A stretch of 64,000 nucleotides of DNA from Eucommia ulmoides. Taxonomy: Eukaryota; Streptophyta; Magnoliopsida; Garryales; Eucommiaceae. The first letter of the stretch is position 1; every line of letters starts with the position of its first letter. The position numbers and the translations under genes are program-made. Below, in pieces: positions 1 to 12,198 of this stretch. The notes under the pieces were generated by a model. It was not told where the DNA came from. It was given only the letters and a program-made list of their open reading frames with translations, and made no database searches. Location: the NCBI GenBank assembly GCA_016647705.1, contig CM028326.1, forward strand, positions 26,908,901 through 26,972,900. The letters are read 5' to 3'.

Positions 1-83
1 AATCGAATAATAAATAACGCCATCCACCCCGTTATTTTTGAAATATTCCAAAATACGACTTAAATTATGCGTATATCAAAAAA

Positions 84-1740
84 TTAGGGTCTTACACAAC
101 CTACCTTGACTCTATGCGTAATATCATTCTCGATTTTTCCATTACTCTGAATCATTGAACCTAAATATCTAAAATGATCAACCTTTGGCACCTTCTTATT
201 TCTAATTTTGACCGCAGCAACATCTATTCGGGTATTACTAAAATTGCAATACATGTATTCCATTTTGCTTAGACTAACCTTCAAACCTTTAGACTCTAAA
301 GCTTCTCTCCATCTTTCTAACTTAGTATTAAGACCTATTCTACTTTCCTCAATTAATACTATGTCATCCGCAAACAACATACTCCAAGGTACTCCATCTT
401 GAATATGTTTTATGAGCTCATCCATCACTAGAACGAATAAGGACTTAAAGATGATCCTTGATGTAAACTTATATTAATAGGAAATACACAAGTCAATCCT
501 CCTCCTATTCGAACACTTATGACTATACCTTCATACATATCCTTAATTACTTCGATGTACACATTGGACGCATGTTTTCTTTTCTAGCACCCACCACAAA
601 ACTAATCTGGATACCCGATCATAAGCCTTATTTAGGTCCACAAATACCATATGTAAATCTTTCTTCTTTTCTCTATATTTTTTTGTTAATCTCCTAAGTA
701 AATAGATAGCTTCAGTGGTTGATCAGTTGGGCATAAATCCAAATTATTTCTCTTCTATGCTCGTTTCATGTCTTATTCTATATTCTATCACCCTATCCCA
801 AAATTTCATACTATGACTCATGAGTTTTATACCACGATAGTTCGTGCAACTTTAAACATCCCTTTTATTTTTATAGATAGGCACTAAGATACTCTTCCTC
901 CAGTCGTCAGACATTCTCTTACTCCTCAAAATCTCATTGAAAAATCTAGTCAATCACTTTATCCCAATATTTCCCAAACTTTTCCATACCTCTATAGGGA
1001 TTTCATCTAGCCCTATTGCTTTTTCCAATCCTCATCTTTCTTAGTACTATTCTAACTTCATAAGCCCTAATTCTTCTATAAAACCTATGAATCCTATATG
1101 AAGATAAGCTAGGCAACTCTAGTCTAGATTTTTCAGCGTTGTTCTCATTAAATAAATTATAAAAATAACTTCTCCATCGTTCCACAATCTCTTCAACCTT
1201 CACCAGGACCTTTTCATTAGTATCTTTGATGCATCTGACACTTCCAATATCTCTAGTCTTTTATTCACATCGCCTAGCAAGTTTAAATATATCCATCTCT
1301 CCTTCTTTTGTGTCTAACTTTTGGTACAATTTATCGTACGCCCTAAATTTTGATTCCTTAATTACTTTTCTCGCCTCCGTTTTTGCATATTTATACCTAT
1401 CCAAACTCTCCCTACTTTGACATTTTTGTCATTCCTTTTAGGCTATTTTCTTGTCTTGAAGGGCTTTTTGGACCTCCTCATTTCACCACAAACTTTCTTT
1501 ATATCGTGGTCCTTCTCCTCTACAAACTCCTAAAATTTTTTGTCCTATCTCTTTAATACAACTAGCCATATCACTCCACATTTTATTCACATCCTCATGT
1601 CTCTTTTGTCACTTATCATTGTTAATTTTATCCTTAAACAACTCTATATTTTCACCTTTTAGATATCTCCAACGTATCCTTATATGCCTACTTATCTTAG
1701 ACTCTCGTTTCTACCACTAAAATTTCTTAAAAATTATATA
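84..1740 (-). pseudogene. RTE-type LINE reverse transcriptase, degraded
   Basis: Remnant of a non-LTR retrotransposon ORF2 read right to left. The segment at 84-428 carries the catalytic FADDIVL box and the following thumb region (FRYLGSMIQSNG). Around 610-660 the minus strand reads a DLxxAYD-like block, and near 720-760 a FGFMP-like block, both typical of plant RTE-clade reverse transcriptases. Segment 1003-1203 (WRSYFYNLFNE) and the region to about 1700 match the linker between endonuclease and reverse transcriptase. Many stops and frameshifts break the frame, so the copy is dead. The 3' end runs off the window at base 1; the endonuclease end is not seen, so the copy appears 5'-truncated near 1740. 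The RTE assignment is by motif recognition. Confidence 0.8.
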
Positions 1741-2094
1741 GGCAAAATTGTAGTTTTCTAATTTAAATTAATAAATTATTAAAGAATGAAAATTAATTCT
1801 GTTATTATTAATCTAATTAAAATGTCTTTAAATAATTTCTTAAAATTTGTAGGCAAAATATCATTTCCATATTTACATATATAATTAATTTTAATTATTT
1901 AATTATTTAAAAATAAAAATTATTTCTATTATTGTTAATTTAATTGAAATTTCTTTAAATAGTTCTTCAAAAATGGTTCTCTCTCATCAATTAGGTATAT
2001 ATAAGATATATAAAGTTCAATATAAATATATATTTTATATTTGTATCATATTGTAATTTAATCTACACCCTTTTTGTCACTTAAGACATTAGAT
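1741..2094. other. AT-rich spacer
   Basis: AT-rich sequence between the LINE remnant and the copia LTR. No coding signal or recognisable repeat was seen. Its last five bases (TAGAT, 2090-2094) resemble the CAGAT that follows the 3' LTR of the copia element, a possible target duplication with one mismatch. Confidence 0.5.
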
Positions 2095-2566
2095 TGTTAG
2101 AAATTTTTTATTAAATATAAGCTAACATTAATTAAATTAATTATTTTATAAACATGGATTAATTGATAGTTCATTATATAAGCAGTTCAATTAAATAGTA
2201 ATCACATTTTGATTAGGATTGTGACATCTTTTGTGTAGAAACTCAGTTAAGTAGCAAATGTAGATTTTGGGTCTCATTGAAGCTCGTTATGGGAGGGCCC
2301 AATGAGAAACTAGTATTATAAATACTAGGTCTCCTCTCTGATCTAGATTTAAGGTTTCTTACCATTGAGAGCCACCATAACTATCAATATAGATCATAGA
2401 GAGGAAGATCTAGTGTGTAATTCGCTACGACGATCAATCATCTATAATGGTTGAAGTAGATATGCTTTTGGCAATCGTTCTCAAAATTGTTGAGTCATTT
2501 TAATCATGTATGATTAAGATCTTTTATTAATTTTTGCAATATTGTGATTATGAGTTTTAATCAATA
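2095..2566 (+). repeat. copia 5' LTR
   Basis: Begins TGTTAG and ends CAATA; the 3' partner begins TGTTG and ends CAACA, the ancestral inverted ends. It matches 8490-8961 over its full length with scattered substitutions and the same total length. It includes the shared blocks GGGTCTCATTGAAG and TATAAATACTAGGTCTC; the TATAAATA block near 2319 is a plausible LTR TATA box. Confidence 0.9.
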
Positions 2567-2568
2567 TG

Positions 2569-2580
2569 TGGTATCAGAGC
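2569..2580 (+). other. copia primer binding site (initiator tRNA-Met)
   Basis: TGGTATCAGAGC, complementary to the 3' end of plant initiator tRNA-Met, lies two bases after the 5' LTR. This is the standard priming site of plant copia elements and fixes the element's orientation. Confidence 0.9.
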
Positions 2581-2744
2581 ATCATATATGATTTAGGATC
2601 TACAATTAGAAATTGAAAATAATTTTTTATTTTTTTATTTATTTTTGGATCCGAATCTTTAAGCTATGATTTCGTATGTTTTTTTTTTTTTTTTTTTTTT
2701 TTCAATTCTTCTGCCAGTAAAACCCTAGGTTTATTATTCAATTG

Positions 2745-3840
2745 GATTATGTGAAATGGATTGCAAGTCCACACCATTCTATTCAAGACTTCCAGGCATA
2801 ATAACTGAGGAACAATACCATTATCTTGTAAGTACCTTGCAAAAGGTCCCTTCTGTTGTCCGGCATCACCATACTTTCTATAATACTCACTAACTCAATC
2901 AGATCTCACAATCTTGATGACTTTCCCTAGCTATCTCTCAGCTTCAATTTGGAAGACTTTGAACATTTCAAGAGCATTTGTCTTTTCTTTGATCAAATAA
3001 ATATAGTCATATCCGGAGAAATCATCGATGAATGTAATGAAGTACTTGTTGCCACATAAGGTAGTCCAGTAAGGCATATTTATGTCTGTGTGAATAATCT
3101 CTAACAAATTCTGAATTTGATTGGCACCATTTTTCTTGGTCTTTGTCAATTTTTCTCTCACACAATCAACACAAACTCCCAAGTCATCAGAATCAAGAGG
3201 AGGAAAAATCCTAGAACATCTTTCCTTAGTTAAAGATCTTTTAACAACCGTGTTTTCAACTTCTTAAGAACAAGCAGATAACAAAGACAATCTATAAAAC
3301 CCATCAGATAAAACACAAATGCCAATGACTTTAGAGTCATAAATCATCTCAACTCTTTTATTTGCAAATGTGAAATAATATATAGCTTTATCAAGTACTG
3401 AAAGGGAAATCAAATTCATTCTAAACGATGGTACACATAAAATATTGTTCAAAACAAGCAGAAAACCTTAATTTAATTCTAAAACAACAGTCCCAATATG
3501 CTCAGCACCAATCTTGATATCACTGCCAACTTTAAACTTTGACTCTTTCTCACTTAACTTTCTCAAGTTTCTTATCCCCAGTAAAGAAGTTGCAACATGA
3601 ACAGTAGCACCATTATCAAGCCACCATGAATCTAAAGGAACATCAACTAAATTGGATTCAAAAAGGACATAGGCAAATAATATACCATATTCTTTCTTCT
3701 TCTTCTCTAGCTAATTCTTAAACTTAAAGCAATCAAGCCTCTTATGACCCTTCTTGTTGCAGTGATAGCACTTAAGGACTATGTTCTTGGCATCTCCATT
3801 TCTCTTATAATGCAACCTATTTAGAATTTCAATTATGACA
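2745..3840 (-). pseudogene. copia gag zinc knuckle, protease and integrase N-terminal half, inverted
   Basis: Read on the minus strand from 3840 down. A CX2CX4HX4C zinc knuckle (C-Y-H-C ... G-H ... C) lies near 3725-3770. Near 3600-3640 a WWLDNGATVHV segment is the protease active site, with Asn where DSGA normally has Ser. Segment 3264-3452 is the gag-pre-integrase domain (NILCVPSFRMNLISL). Segment 2931-3182 is the integrase start, with FIDDFSGYDYIYLIKEK carrying a core Asp. Below 2930 a shifted frame gives GPFAKYLQDNGIVPQ and then an MPGSLE-stop-NGV box at about 2770. The reading stops there, about 20 residues before the point where the plus-strand half (5510 on) takes up the same domain. 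Stops and shifts show it is dead. Confidence 0.8.
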
Positions 3841-3849
3841 TTACTATTG

Positions 3850-5060
3850 TTCACAGTAAAAAAAAATCATTTTCACAAAAAAATGCAACTAGGTCAATTA
3901 TGAGTAATAGACAAAATGCTCAAATAAGCGTAAACAATACAATATAAGAATCAATTGTGTTATTGTAAATACTCTTTTGGGCAGAGTCTACAATAAACAA
4001 CTATTATCTAAGTATGAAGATTAACAAAATAAGAAAAAATTATAGATTTAAAAATCCATCCTCTTTGGACAAATTTACCTTCAAACCCATATCTTTCCTT
4101 CCAAAGATAATGAAACAAATAATCCTTCAAAATTCATTCCCTTTGAGCAAATAAATTTATCAATTTATTTATCTCATACAACATCATCATGCAATTAAAT
4201 TAATTTACACAATAACCCCCTTTTGAGTAGATGAATGTACAAATTAATTTTAAAAAAAATTCCGTCAACAAAATAGAAACTCAAAATCTTGCAAACTTTG
4301 ATAGTTAAATCACTTTGAAGAAATAACCTCAACAATTCACAATCAAACGTTCCAAATTAAAAAAATTAAACAATATTGTCCAACACAACAGTGTATATTA
4401 GTGACATATATGCATATGACCAAACAATATGAAATACATCATAAAATGTACTTTTAGTGATCAACAGCCAATTATAGTTACAAGAATTTAAATAATAATT
4501 TTTACTACACTTTTAAATTAATTATTAAACTAGTTTATGTAACTTAAAACTAAGAAGGAGAGTACACATTAAAAAAATTAATCTAGAGAAAGTCAGTACT
4601 GCACTCCTATTCCATATAAACTAACACAATTTCTGGTAAATTTTTAACAGAAAAACATACTAAAAAATAAAGCTAATTAAATCACATAAATAAGAAATAA
4701 TTAATTAAAAAATATTTTTTTTATCCTCAAAATATAAAATAAATTATCTAGAAAAATATATGACAGAAAAACGAGTGCACAAGAAAAAAGGAACCCAATA
4801 AAATTGTTTCTTTGAATTTTTTTTTTTTAATATTATAATTAAAATTAACAAAAACATTGTTAAATACTAATATAAAAAAAACAAAGGACCCTAAAAAAAT
4901 TATTTTATTTTTAGGTATCAATTTAGAAAAATAAACAATTAGTTGTGCAAGAAAGTAAATATTGGAAAATAAGGGGTCTAAAATGAACTTCAAGATGGTT
5001 TCGATATTTTCATTTTTAGAGAGAAAAACCTTAGACTGTTCGCGGCTGGGCTTTCGCATA
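3850..5060. other. AT-rich interior of the copia element, no recognised coding
   Basis: This stretch should hold gag if the inversion were simple, but no gag-like frame is visible on either strand. It is rich in A/T runs. The minus-strand open frame at 4748-5059 is hydrophobic and AT-driven and resembles no family I know. It may be degraded leader and gag or a separate insertion. Confidence 0.4.
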
Positions 5061-5079
5061 GCACGCCAACGTCATCTGG

Positions 5080-5400
5080 ATGGAGACCTCTAGTCCCGAT
5101 ATTGTCGAATGCACGACATTCACGGAAGGGGTAAAATTTGTTCACCCCGAAATGATGTTGGCATACAACCTTTTACCATCATTCAACTGGGATGCCTCTA
5201 GAATGAACAACGTCCAAATGATGGATTTCATCCCGAAGACTACAAAGTTGGGTTGCGTTTGGCAGTTCATCACGATCATCGAATTTCATGTCGACGCTCT
5301 GGTAGTGGATACCTTCACTAGAGACTTCGCTAAGGGGGGCATGCTGGCGTACATGGAGAGGATACAAAGAGAGAGAGAGAGAGAGGTTTTTTGTGGCTAA
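5080..5400 (+). CDS. orphan ORF of unknown origin within the copia element
   Basis: A 106-codon open frame starting [10 protein letters not shown] and ending after a GAGAGA microsatellite that encodes RERERERE. Its GC content is visibly higher than the AT-rich DNA to its left. The sequence contains no motif I recognise and no membrane segment. It sits between the inverted and non-inverted halves of the copia polyprotein, where ordinary copia elements have no gene. It could be a captured host fragment, a piece of another transposon brought in by the rearrangement, or chance. I do not assign a function, and being translated is unproven. Confidence 0.2.
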   Translation: METSSPDIVECTTFTEGVKFVHPEMMLAYNLLPSFNWDASRMNNVQMMDFIPKTTKLGCVWQFITIIEFHVDALVVDTFTRDFAKGGMLAYMERIQREREREVFCG

Positions 5401-5459
5401 TAATTATTATTTTTCGGAGAGTGCATAAGAAAACAAAAGGAACAACTCCCAGGGTGTTG

Positions 5460-7706
5460 AATTTATCGTATATTTTAGAATCAGGAATATCAATGTTCAC
5501 ATATGAAGAATTTTCCAGAATACTTATGGGGTGAAGCCATCAAAACGGCAACCTACATTATGAACCATGTTCCTAGCAAATCAATGCCTAAAACACCGTT
5601 TAAACTGTAGATGAATAGAAAACCCAGTTTGAATCATTTCAGAGTTTGAAGATCTATAATCCTTTTATGAAAAAGTCAAATTCGAGAACTACTAAATGCT
5701 ACTTTATAGGGTATCATAGTCACTCAAAAGGATACAGGTTTTATTGTACGACTTATGGAACTAGAGTTGTTGAATCTCAAGTGGGAAAGTTTTTGGAGTT
5801 GAATGTTGTTGATGTTATCCTCTCTCAATTCGATGAAAGAGTGGAACTCATTGATGTTGTTTATTTACCTTTGCCAGTCTCAGATGTTATTTCTTATGAT
5901 GGAGTCATTGATCGAGGGATTCAGTGAAGAGTAGATATTGTCATTTTCCCTACTACTGAAGTAACACCTATTGCAGATGATATTCCTCTAACCAATGAAC
6001 CTGCGAATGAGTCTTCTTCTGAAGTACAAGTGAGGAGATCACAAATAACTAGAAGGGTCGTTATTTCTAACAACTATTATGTTTACCTTGAAGAGGGAGA
6101 GTATAACATTACAGAAGAAATAGACCCAACTACTTATCGTGAAGCCCTCAATAGTAATCAGGTAAAATGAGTGGTTAATTACCATGGGAGATGAGATACA
6201 TTCTATGTCAAATAATGATGTTTGGAAACTTGTTGATCTTCCCAAATGATATAAACCCATTAGATGCAAATGGGGATTCAAGATCAAGAGAGACAATAAA
6301 GGGATTGTTAAAAGATTCAAGGCCCGATTAGTTGCTAAGGAGTATACACAGCAAGAAGGCATTGATTTCACATAAACTTTTTCACCAGTTTCCATCAAAG
6401 ATTCTTTTAGGCTAATTATGGCATTGGTAGCTCATTTTGAGTTAGAGCTTCACCAAATGGATGTCAAGACAGCTTTTCTTAATAGATATTTGAGTGAGAA
6501 GATCTACATGTCACAACCTTAAAGATTTAAGGAAAATGAAAAAGAAACACATGTAATGCAGATTGAAAAGGTCCATTTATGGTCTCAAGTAAGCTTTTTG
6601 TCAATGGTACTTGAAATTTGACAGGATTGTAACGTCCTTTGGTTTTGTTAAGAACAAGTTTGATTAGTACGTCTACATAAAAATCAGTGGGAGCAAGTTT
6701 ATTTTCATGGTTCTCTAAGTTGATGACATCTTGCTTGCTAGTAGTAATGTGAATCTCATGAATGATACCAAATGTCTTTTGTCTGTTAATTTTGACATGA
6801 AGGATCTCGAAGAAACACCTTTTGTGCTAGGTATTGAGATTTATCGTGATAGATCTCGAAACCTCCTTTGGTTATCTCAGAGAGTCTATATCAATCATGT
6901 GCTTAAAAGGTTCAATATGAAAACGTGCAAAGTTGGTGATGTACCTGTTGTGAAAGGAGATAAACTCAACAATAAACAATGTTCGAAGAATGATTTGGAA
7001 AAGAATGCCATGAAGACTGTTCATTATGCCAATGCAATTGGTGGCCTGATGTATGCACAAATATGTACGAGACCCGATATCGCCTTCATTGTTAATGTTC
7101 TTGGTAGATATTTTTTAAACCCTGTGTATGATCATTGGGTGTCTACAAATAAAGTCATGAGATATCTACAAAGAACGAATGATTTTATACTTGTGTATAA
7201 GAGGGTTGGTAATCTTGAAATAGTTAGATACTCAGTTTCTGATTTTTGTGGTTTTTTAGATAATCACAAATCTACTTCAGGATACATTTTTGTGCTAGCT
7301 GGTGGAGCTATTTCATGAAAAAGTGTCAAGCAAAGCCTAATTGCATCATCGACAATGTATGTTGAATTTGTAACTTGTTATGGTACATCCTCTCAAACTA
7401 TTTGGCTAAGAAATCTGATCTCGGAGCTACAAGTTGTTGATTCCATCCCCAACCCATCGTGATTTATTGTGACAATAATGCAGCAGTGTTCTACACCAAG
7501 AATAATAAGATCAGTACGAGTTCCAAGCATTTGAAAATCAAGTACCTCACAGTCAAGGACTTAGTAAAGAAATAAGATATCATGATTGAGCATATAAGAA
7601 CTGAGTTCATGCTAGTTGATCCTCTAACCAAAGGTTTAAGACCCATAACATTCAAGGAACAAGGTGTGAATATGGGCGTTATTGAGTCTTTTGATTCTTT
7701 GGTTTA
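5460..7706 (+). pseudogene. copia pol: integrase C-terminal part, reverse transcriptase, RNase H
   Basis: From 5510 the plus strand reads FPEYLWGEAIKTATYIMNHVPSKS, the end of the copia integrase core, then GYHSHSKGYRFYC of the integrase-RT linker (5646-5927). Reverse transcriptase begins near 6160: CKWGFKIKRDNKG, FKARLVAKEYTQQEGIDFT, HQMDVKTAFLN (first catalytic Asp), then VDDILLAS near 6720 (YVDD-type box with a stop just before it). The longest open part, 6731-7318, runs through LGIEIYRDR, YANAIGGLMYAQICTRPDIAF and the RNase H start SGYIFVLAGGAIS. RNase H continues to MIEHIRTEFMLVDPLTKGL near 7590-7640. Several in-frame stops and at least one shift break it. Confidence 0.88.
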
Positions 7707-7810
7707 GTGGGAGCCTTTGTAATTTCCTTTATTTCGATGATTATGTTGTATAAACATTAATCACTATTGTTATGCGATTTACAAAATTGAAATCTTTTTT
7801 ATGATCATCA

Positions 7811-7985
7811 TTGTTGGGTATTATATTATTGCATGTCGTATTATTTGAATTGAATATATAATATGGTATCTTAAGGTATTGTGCGCCTCAAGAATTACAA
7901 CTATATATTTTATTGCATACTATATTATTTGAATTGAACAGACAATATGGTATCTTAAGATATTATGCCTTAAGAATTACAGTTG
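7811..7985 (+). repeat. two-copy direct repeat in the copia 3' untranslated region
   Basis: A unit of about 85-90 bp containing TTATTTGAATTGAA, AATATGGTATCTTAAG and AAGAATTACA occurs twice in a row (about 7811-7893 and 7900-7985). It lies between the end of pol and the 3' LTR. Confidence 0.65.
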
Positions 7986-8064
7986 TATACTTTTGATTAT
8001 TATAAGACACTATTTTAAGATCTCGTGGTGAATTGTTAGTGACATATGACTTGTTAAAGTCAAG

Positions 8065-8155
8065 TAATTTCATTTTGTTGAGAAATTGCAGCAATTTTAT
8101 TTTGTTGAAAAATTGCAATTACAATTTCATTTTGTTGAGAAATTGTAATGAGGAC
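8065..8155 (+). repeat. short tandem repeat before the copia 3' LTR
   Basis: Three imperfect copies of a unit of about 30 bp, TTTTGTTGAGAAATTGCA and variants, upstream of the polypurine stretch and 3' LTR. Confidence 0.55.
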
Positions 8156-8489
8156 TAATAAAAAAATAATGCATATAAATAATGATCACATGTTGGCATT
8201 GATTTCTTACTACACTACTAGACTTACGATCCATGTCAATATGGTTATAAGTATTCATGACTATAAAGAGTCTTATATTTGTTAAGATTAACATATAGAC
8301 CATCATAATCCAATATTAAGATGATGTTGGACTAGATAAATTTATCAAGATATTACTTATAGACTATCATTTCTTTAAAAGGTGTGACCACACAAAATAA
8401 TTTTTTTTTGTTATTAACGCGAGAGTCTTGTTTTCAAAATTAAATTTATAAGTACTTCAAAATCAATTAATGTAACCCAAGTGGGATAA

Positions 8490-8961
8490 TGTTGAATTTC
8501 TTTATTAAATATGGACTAATATTAATTGAATTAATTGTTGTATAAAAATGGGTTAATGAATTGTTTATTATATGTGTAGACTAATTAAATAGTGATCACA
8601 TTTTGATTTGAGTTGTGACATCTTTTGTGTAAAAGCCCAGTTAAGTGGCAAGTGTAAATTTTGGGTCTCATTGAAGCCCATTATGTAAGGGCCCAATGAG
8701 AAACCAGTATTATAAATACTAGGTCTCATCTCTAATCTAGATTTAGGGTTTCTTCCCATTGAGAGTCACCATAACTATCAATCTAGATCATAGAAAAAAA
8801 AGACCTTGTGTGTAATTCGCTACGACAATCAATCATCTGCGATGGCTAAAACATGTATACTTTCGGTAACCGTTCTTAAAATTGTTATATCCTTTTAATC
8901 ATGAATGATTAAGATCTTTAATTAATTTTTGCAATATTGTGATTATGAGTTTTAATCAACA
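8490..8961 (+). repeat. copia 3' LTR
   Basis: Starts TGTTGAATTTC and ends TTTAATCAACA, preceded by CCCAAGTGGGATAA, which resembles the usual copia polypurine tract. Same length as the 5' LTR, with scattered substitutions throughout, so the insertion is not recent. Confidence 0.9.
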
Positions 8962-11919
8962 CAGATAACCGTGAAATGTATAAGAGTTTTGTATATGTTC
9001 TATTTTATATAATAAACTAGTATATAACCCGTGCCTGAAGACATGATTTTAAAAAATAACTTTAATATGAAAAATTGTTTTTTTTAATTGTGACTTCAGA
9101 CATGGGTTATGTGCTAGTAAAAAATATAAAATAAAAAATCATAATTTATACATGTATACTTGAGAAGTAAAAATAAAATTTTAAAAAAAATATAGTTTGA
9201 CTTAAACAAAAAATAAAAGAATACAATATGAGAAGTAGGGGAATTTTTTTTTGTTGTTGTTGTCAATGGTGGAAAAAAATAAAATAAAAAATAAAATATG
9301 TGTTCGGATCCTTAGTGATCACTTGTAAAAAAAATTACACACACAAAAATAGAAAATTTTAGAAAGAAAAACATTGTGAACTAAATCAAGTAAAACATAA
9401 AATTAAAGTAATTAAGAATCCAAAAAACCTTTAAATATCATAAAATAGATATAGTATAAAAACTTAATATCAAGTACAATTAATAAATATAATTTTTAAT
9501 CATGCAAACTATACATAGCGAAGTGCAACTAGGAATCAATTGCTTAATATTTATTTTAAAATATAAAATAAAATAAACCACATTTAAAACTATAAAACAA
9601 ATAACCATTTATTTAGATGATCGTAATCACAAAATGTCATTATTGAAGTCAATTAATAATTGTTTAAATACGAAGAACTCAACTTCGATATATAACAAAA
9701 ACTATAATAAAGGTAGTTTAAACATTCAATCTAGCTTAAAATATGCAATTCTACTAATTTAAGGATAATAATTAGTGTTTATTATACATTAGGATGGGGT
9801 TCGAAGAAATCTAAAAGGCAAGAACAAAACAATTTCCTCAATAATAAATTTGTATCATTTGATTAAAATTTTCTGTCATTCTTGATTGCATCGGCATTCA
9901 ATGTAACATTAAGATTATTAGTGCATTTATCATTTTAAAGAACTTTTTTATTTTTATTTTTATTTCAATGAGTTCTGGTTATATTAACTTCGGTTGGGCT
10001 GTTATTATAAGATAAATTAAATATAATATAAGTTGGTAAATAATGACACAAGATAATCATATGCTAAAAAAATATATAGATTACTATTAAATTTAAAATC
10101 AAGAAACTAAAAGTTATAGACCTCAAAATATTGAAAATGATAAATTCTTTGAACGTAATCAAAATAACAAACAAACCTTGCACCATTAAACTACCATAGT
10201 TATACATTCAAATCCTGATAGTATTGCCTAATCGTTACCTCCAAATGGAGAAAAATAAAAGACATGGTATCCCATTGAAAGAATTTTTCGATCACAATCT
10301 CACTTCTAAAATTAACTTATCTAGCAACGAATTCCTACAAAAATAATAATTAAAAAAAAAAAAGTCATATGAAAATCAAACTTCTTAAATTAACAAATAA
10401 AGAATGGAAGTTCTCATGTAACCCTTAATTGAAAACCATAAATTAGAATAATCAAAAGTAACTGAAAAATTCTCATACTTTTCGAGTAGAAATTACATGA
10501 TAGCAGCACAATTTTTTACTCTATTACTAAGAAATTACCTAATTATCTCACTCTTGGAATCTCTCATTCATTCTCTCAAAACCAAAACTAAAATAATCTA
10601 TTACCAACTCTACTAAATTTAAAAAATAATCTATTACAACATCTATTGCAATTTGACTTTAATTTAGTTCAATTGAATATTTTGTCAAGAAATTGGATGA
10701 AATAAATTACTTTCGGAGATATTTTTTGTTATTTCTCTTGTCACTCTATCTTGTTGCAATTATAAAAAATTATTCTTGCTCCAAATGTGTTCCTCTACTC
10801 ATGTATCTATTTTGATTTTTATAAATCTTGTATGAACATATGAAAAAATAAAAAAATAAAAAAAATTACACATATTTTAATAAACATTCTTAAATTTTTA
10901 TAAATCGTGTGTTGTATTTTTAAGAATTTTATTGAATTTTCATTAAAATATAGGAGTAAAAGTTTTTGTTGTCTACACTTATGAGATGTATTAATGCAAA
11001 AATAAATTTGTGACAAAAAATATATTCTCATAGCTGTAAAAAGAGAAAGAAGCAAAAAATTATGAAAATACCCCCAAATTATGGATCCATCTGATTTTCG
11101 TAACAAAATTTTTATTGGCCAAATTGAAGATGACTTACAATATAAGGAACCAAATGTGTCACCTTTGAAATTCTCATGGTCCATTTAAAAATTACCTAAA
11201 TTTAAACCAATTTTTTTTTTTATAAAAGTACCCATATACTAATGGCATTTTATCTGATTTCGTTAACAAAATTTGTAATTGGGTTGTATGTGAAACAAAA
11301 AAGAAACTTGAGAGACTAATGTGTGTAACTTTGTAAACCGCATGAACCATATAAAGACACCCCAAACTTTAGGGCCCAAAGTATTATTTTTCTTAAATAT
11401 ATATTGACTAATATCTGTAATTTTTCTATTTTCATAATTAATACCTAATAATTAAATGAAAACTAGATATTTTCTATTAGCAAATTTAACTAAAATTAAA
11501 GAATAAAATATTTTATATTAATATTGAATTTAATGTGTGATCTGTAAATAGACCTTGGTGACTCAATCTATGCCTTAAAATATGTTGTCAAAATATATTA
11601 GGCAAAATATATTCTGTTACGTTTTATATAATAGATTTTCATATGATAATAACCCTTATTTATTTATTTGTTTATTTTAACGAAGATTGTATACTGGTTC
11701 CAGCTGGGCCTTTGAATTTCTGCTGCAATTAAAGACCTACTAATGCCTGGGCCATGTTCTTAATTTTAACCTTAGCCAAAGGGAACAATAAAAAACCTAG
11801 GATAGACCACAAGCCAATCCCTTGGGGCTACAAGTGGTAATATATGTCTTTTCAATTATGCGCTAACAGCCGCCCTATTTTTATTTAAATTATTATTGGA
11901 TAAAAACTTTAAAAATAGA
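8962..11919. other. AT-rich intergenic region
   Basis: About 3 kb of AT-rich sequence with no believable gene, RNA or full transposon. The minus-strand open frame at 10819-11184 is AT-driven and unconvincing. The only structure noted is the direct repeat at 11063-11360. Confidence 0.5.
11063..11360. repeat. imperfect two-copy direct repeat
   Basis: Two units of roughly 130-140 bp. Each contains an (A)4TACCC start, an ATCTGATTT(C)GTxAACAAAATTT block and an AATGTGTxxxACTTTG(A/T)AA end. They are clearly diverged. The source is unknown; they could be remnants of a small non-autonomous element. Confidence 0.4.
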
Positions 11920-11989
11920 TAAAAAGCTAGGTCAAGTTATTCGAGTCCAAGTTATAACAACTCTGACTAAATAACTTATAGGGTGATCT

Positions 11990-12198
11990 TGGGCTTCTCT
12001 CAAACTCAAAACCTAACTTATTAGGTGAAATTTTTCTTCATACTTATAACCTGACCACCAACTCCTTTCACATTTGATATGGAATATACCGAATAATCTA
12101 CTCCTCACACATCGAGCCTTTGGTCAGCTAACCCTCGATCAGTCTCTCTATCTATGGCTATTAGGCCACGATTTTTATAACATGGGCTTTGATACTAG
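11990..12198 (+). repeat. dispersed plant repeat, left part, split by the gypsy element
   Basis: Contains the blocks CCTTTCACATTTGATATGG, TTTGGTCAGCTAACCCTCGATCA and ACATGGGCTTTGATACTAG. The same blocks in the same order occur at about 22660-22850. The right-hand continuation of this copy resumes at 22108 after the gypsy insertion, with CCCAAAAACTAGCTCATGAG matching CCCCAAAAATTAGCTAATGAG at 22874. Family not identified. Confidence 0.6.

Larger units (their letters stand above)
2095..8961 (+). mobile_element. Ty1/copia LTR retrotransposon, internally rearranged
   Basis: Two similar 472-bp LTRs (2095-2566 and 8490-8961) flank about 5.9 kb. The 5' LTR is followed by a primer binding site matching initiator tRNA-Met, and the 3' LTR is preceded by a short purine stretch (AAGTGGGATAA), so the element is oriented plus. 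The pol order is abnormal: gag zinc knuckle, protease and integrase start lie on the minus strand (2745-3840), while integrase C-terminal part, reverse transcriptase and RNase H lie on the plus strand (5460-7706). Stops and frameshifts are frequent in both halves. Flanking 5-mers TAGAT and CAGAT are a likely target duplication with one change. The element cannot be autonomous. Confidence 0.85.
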
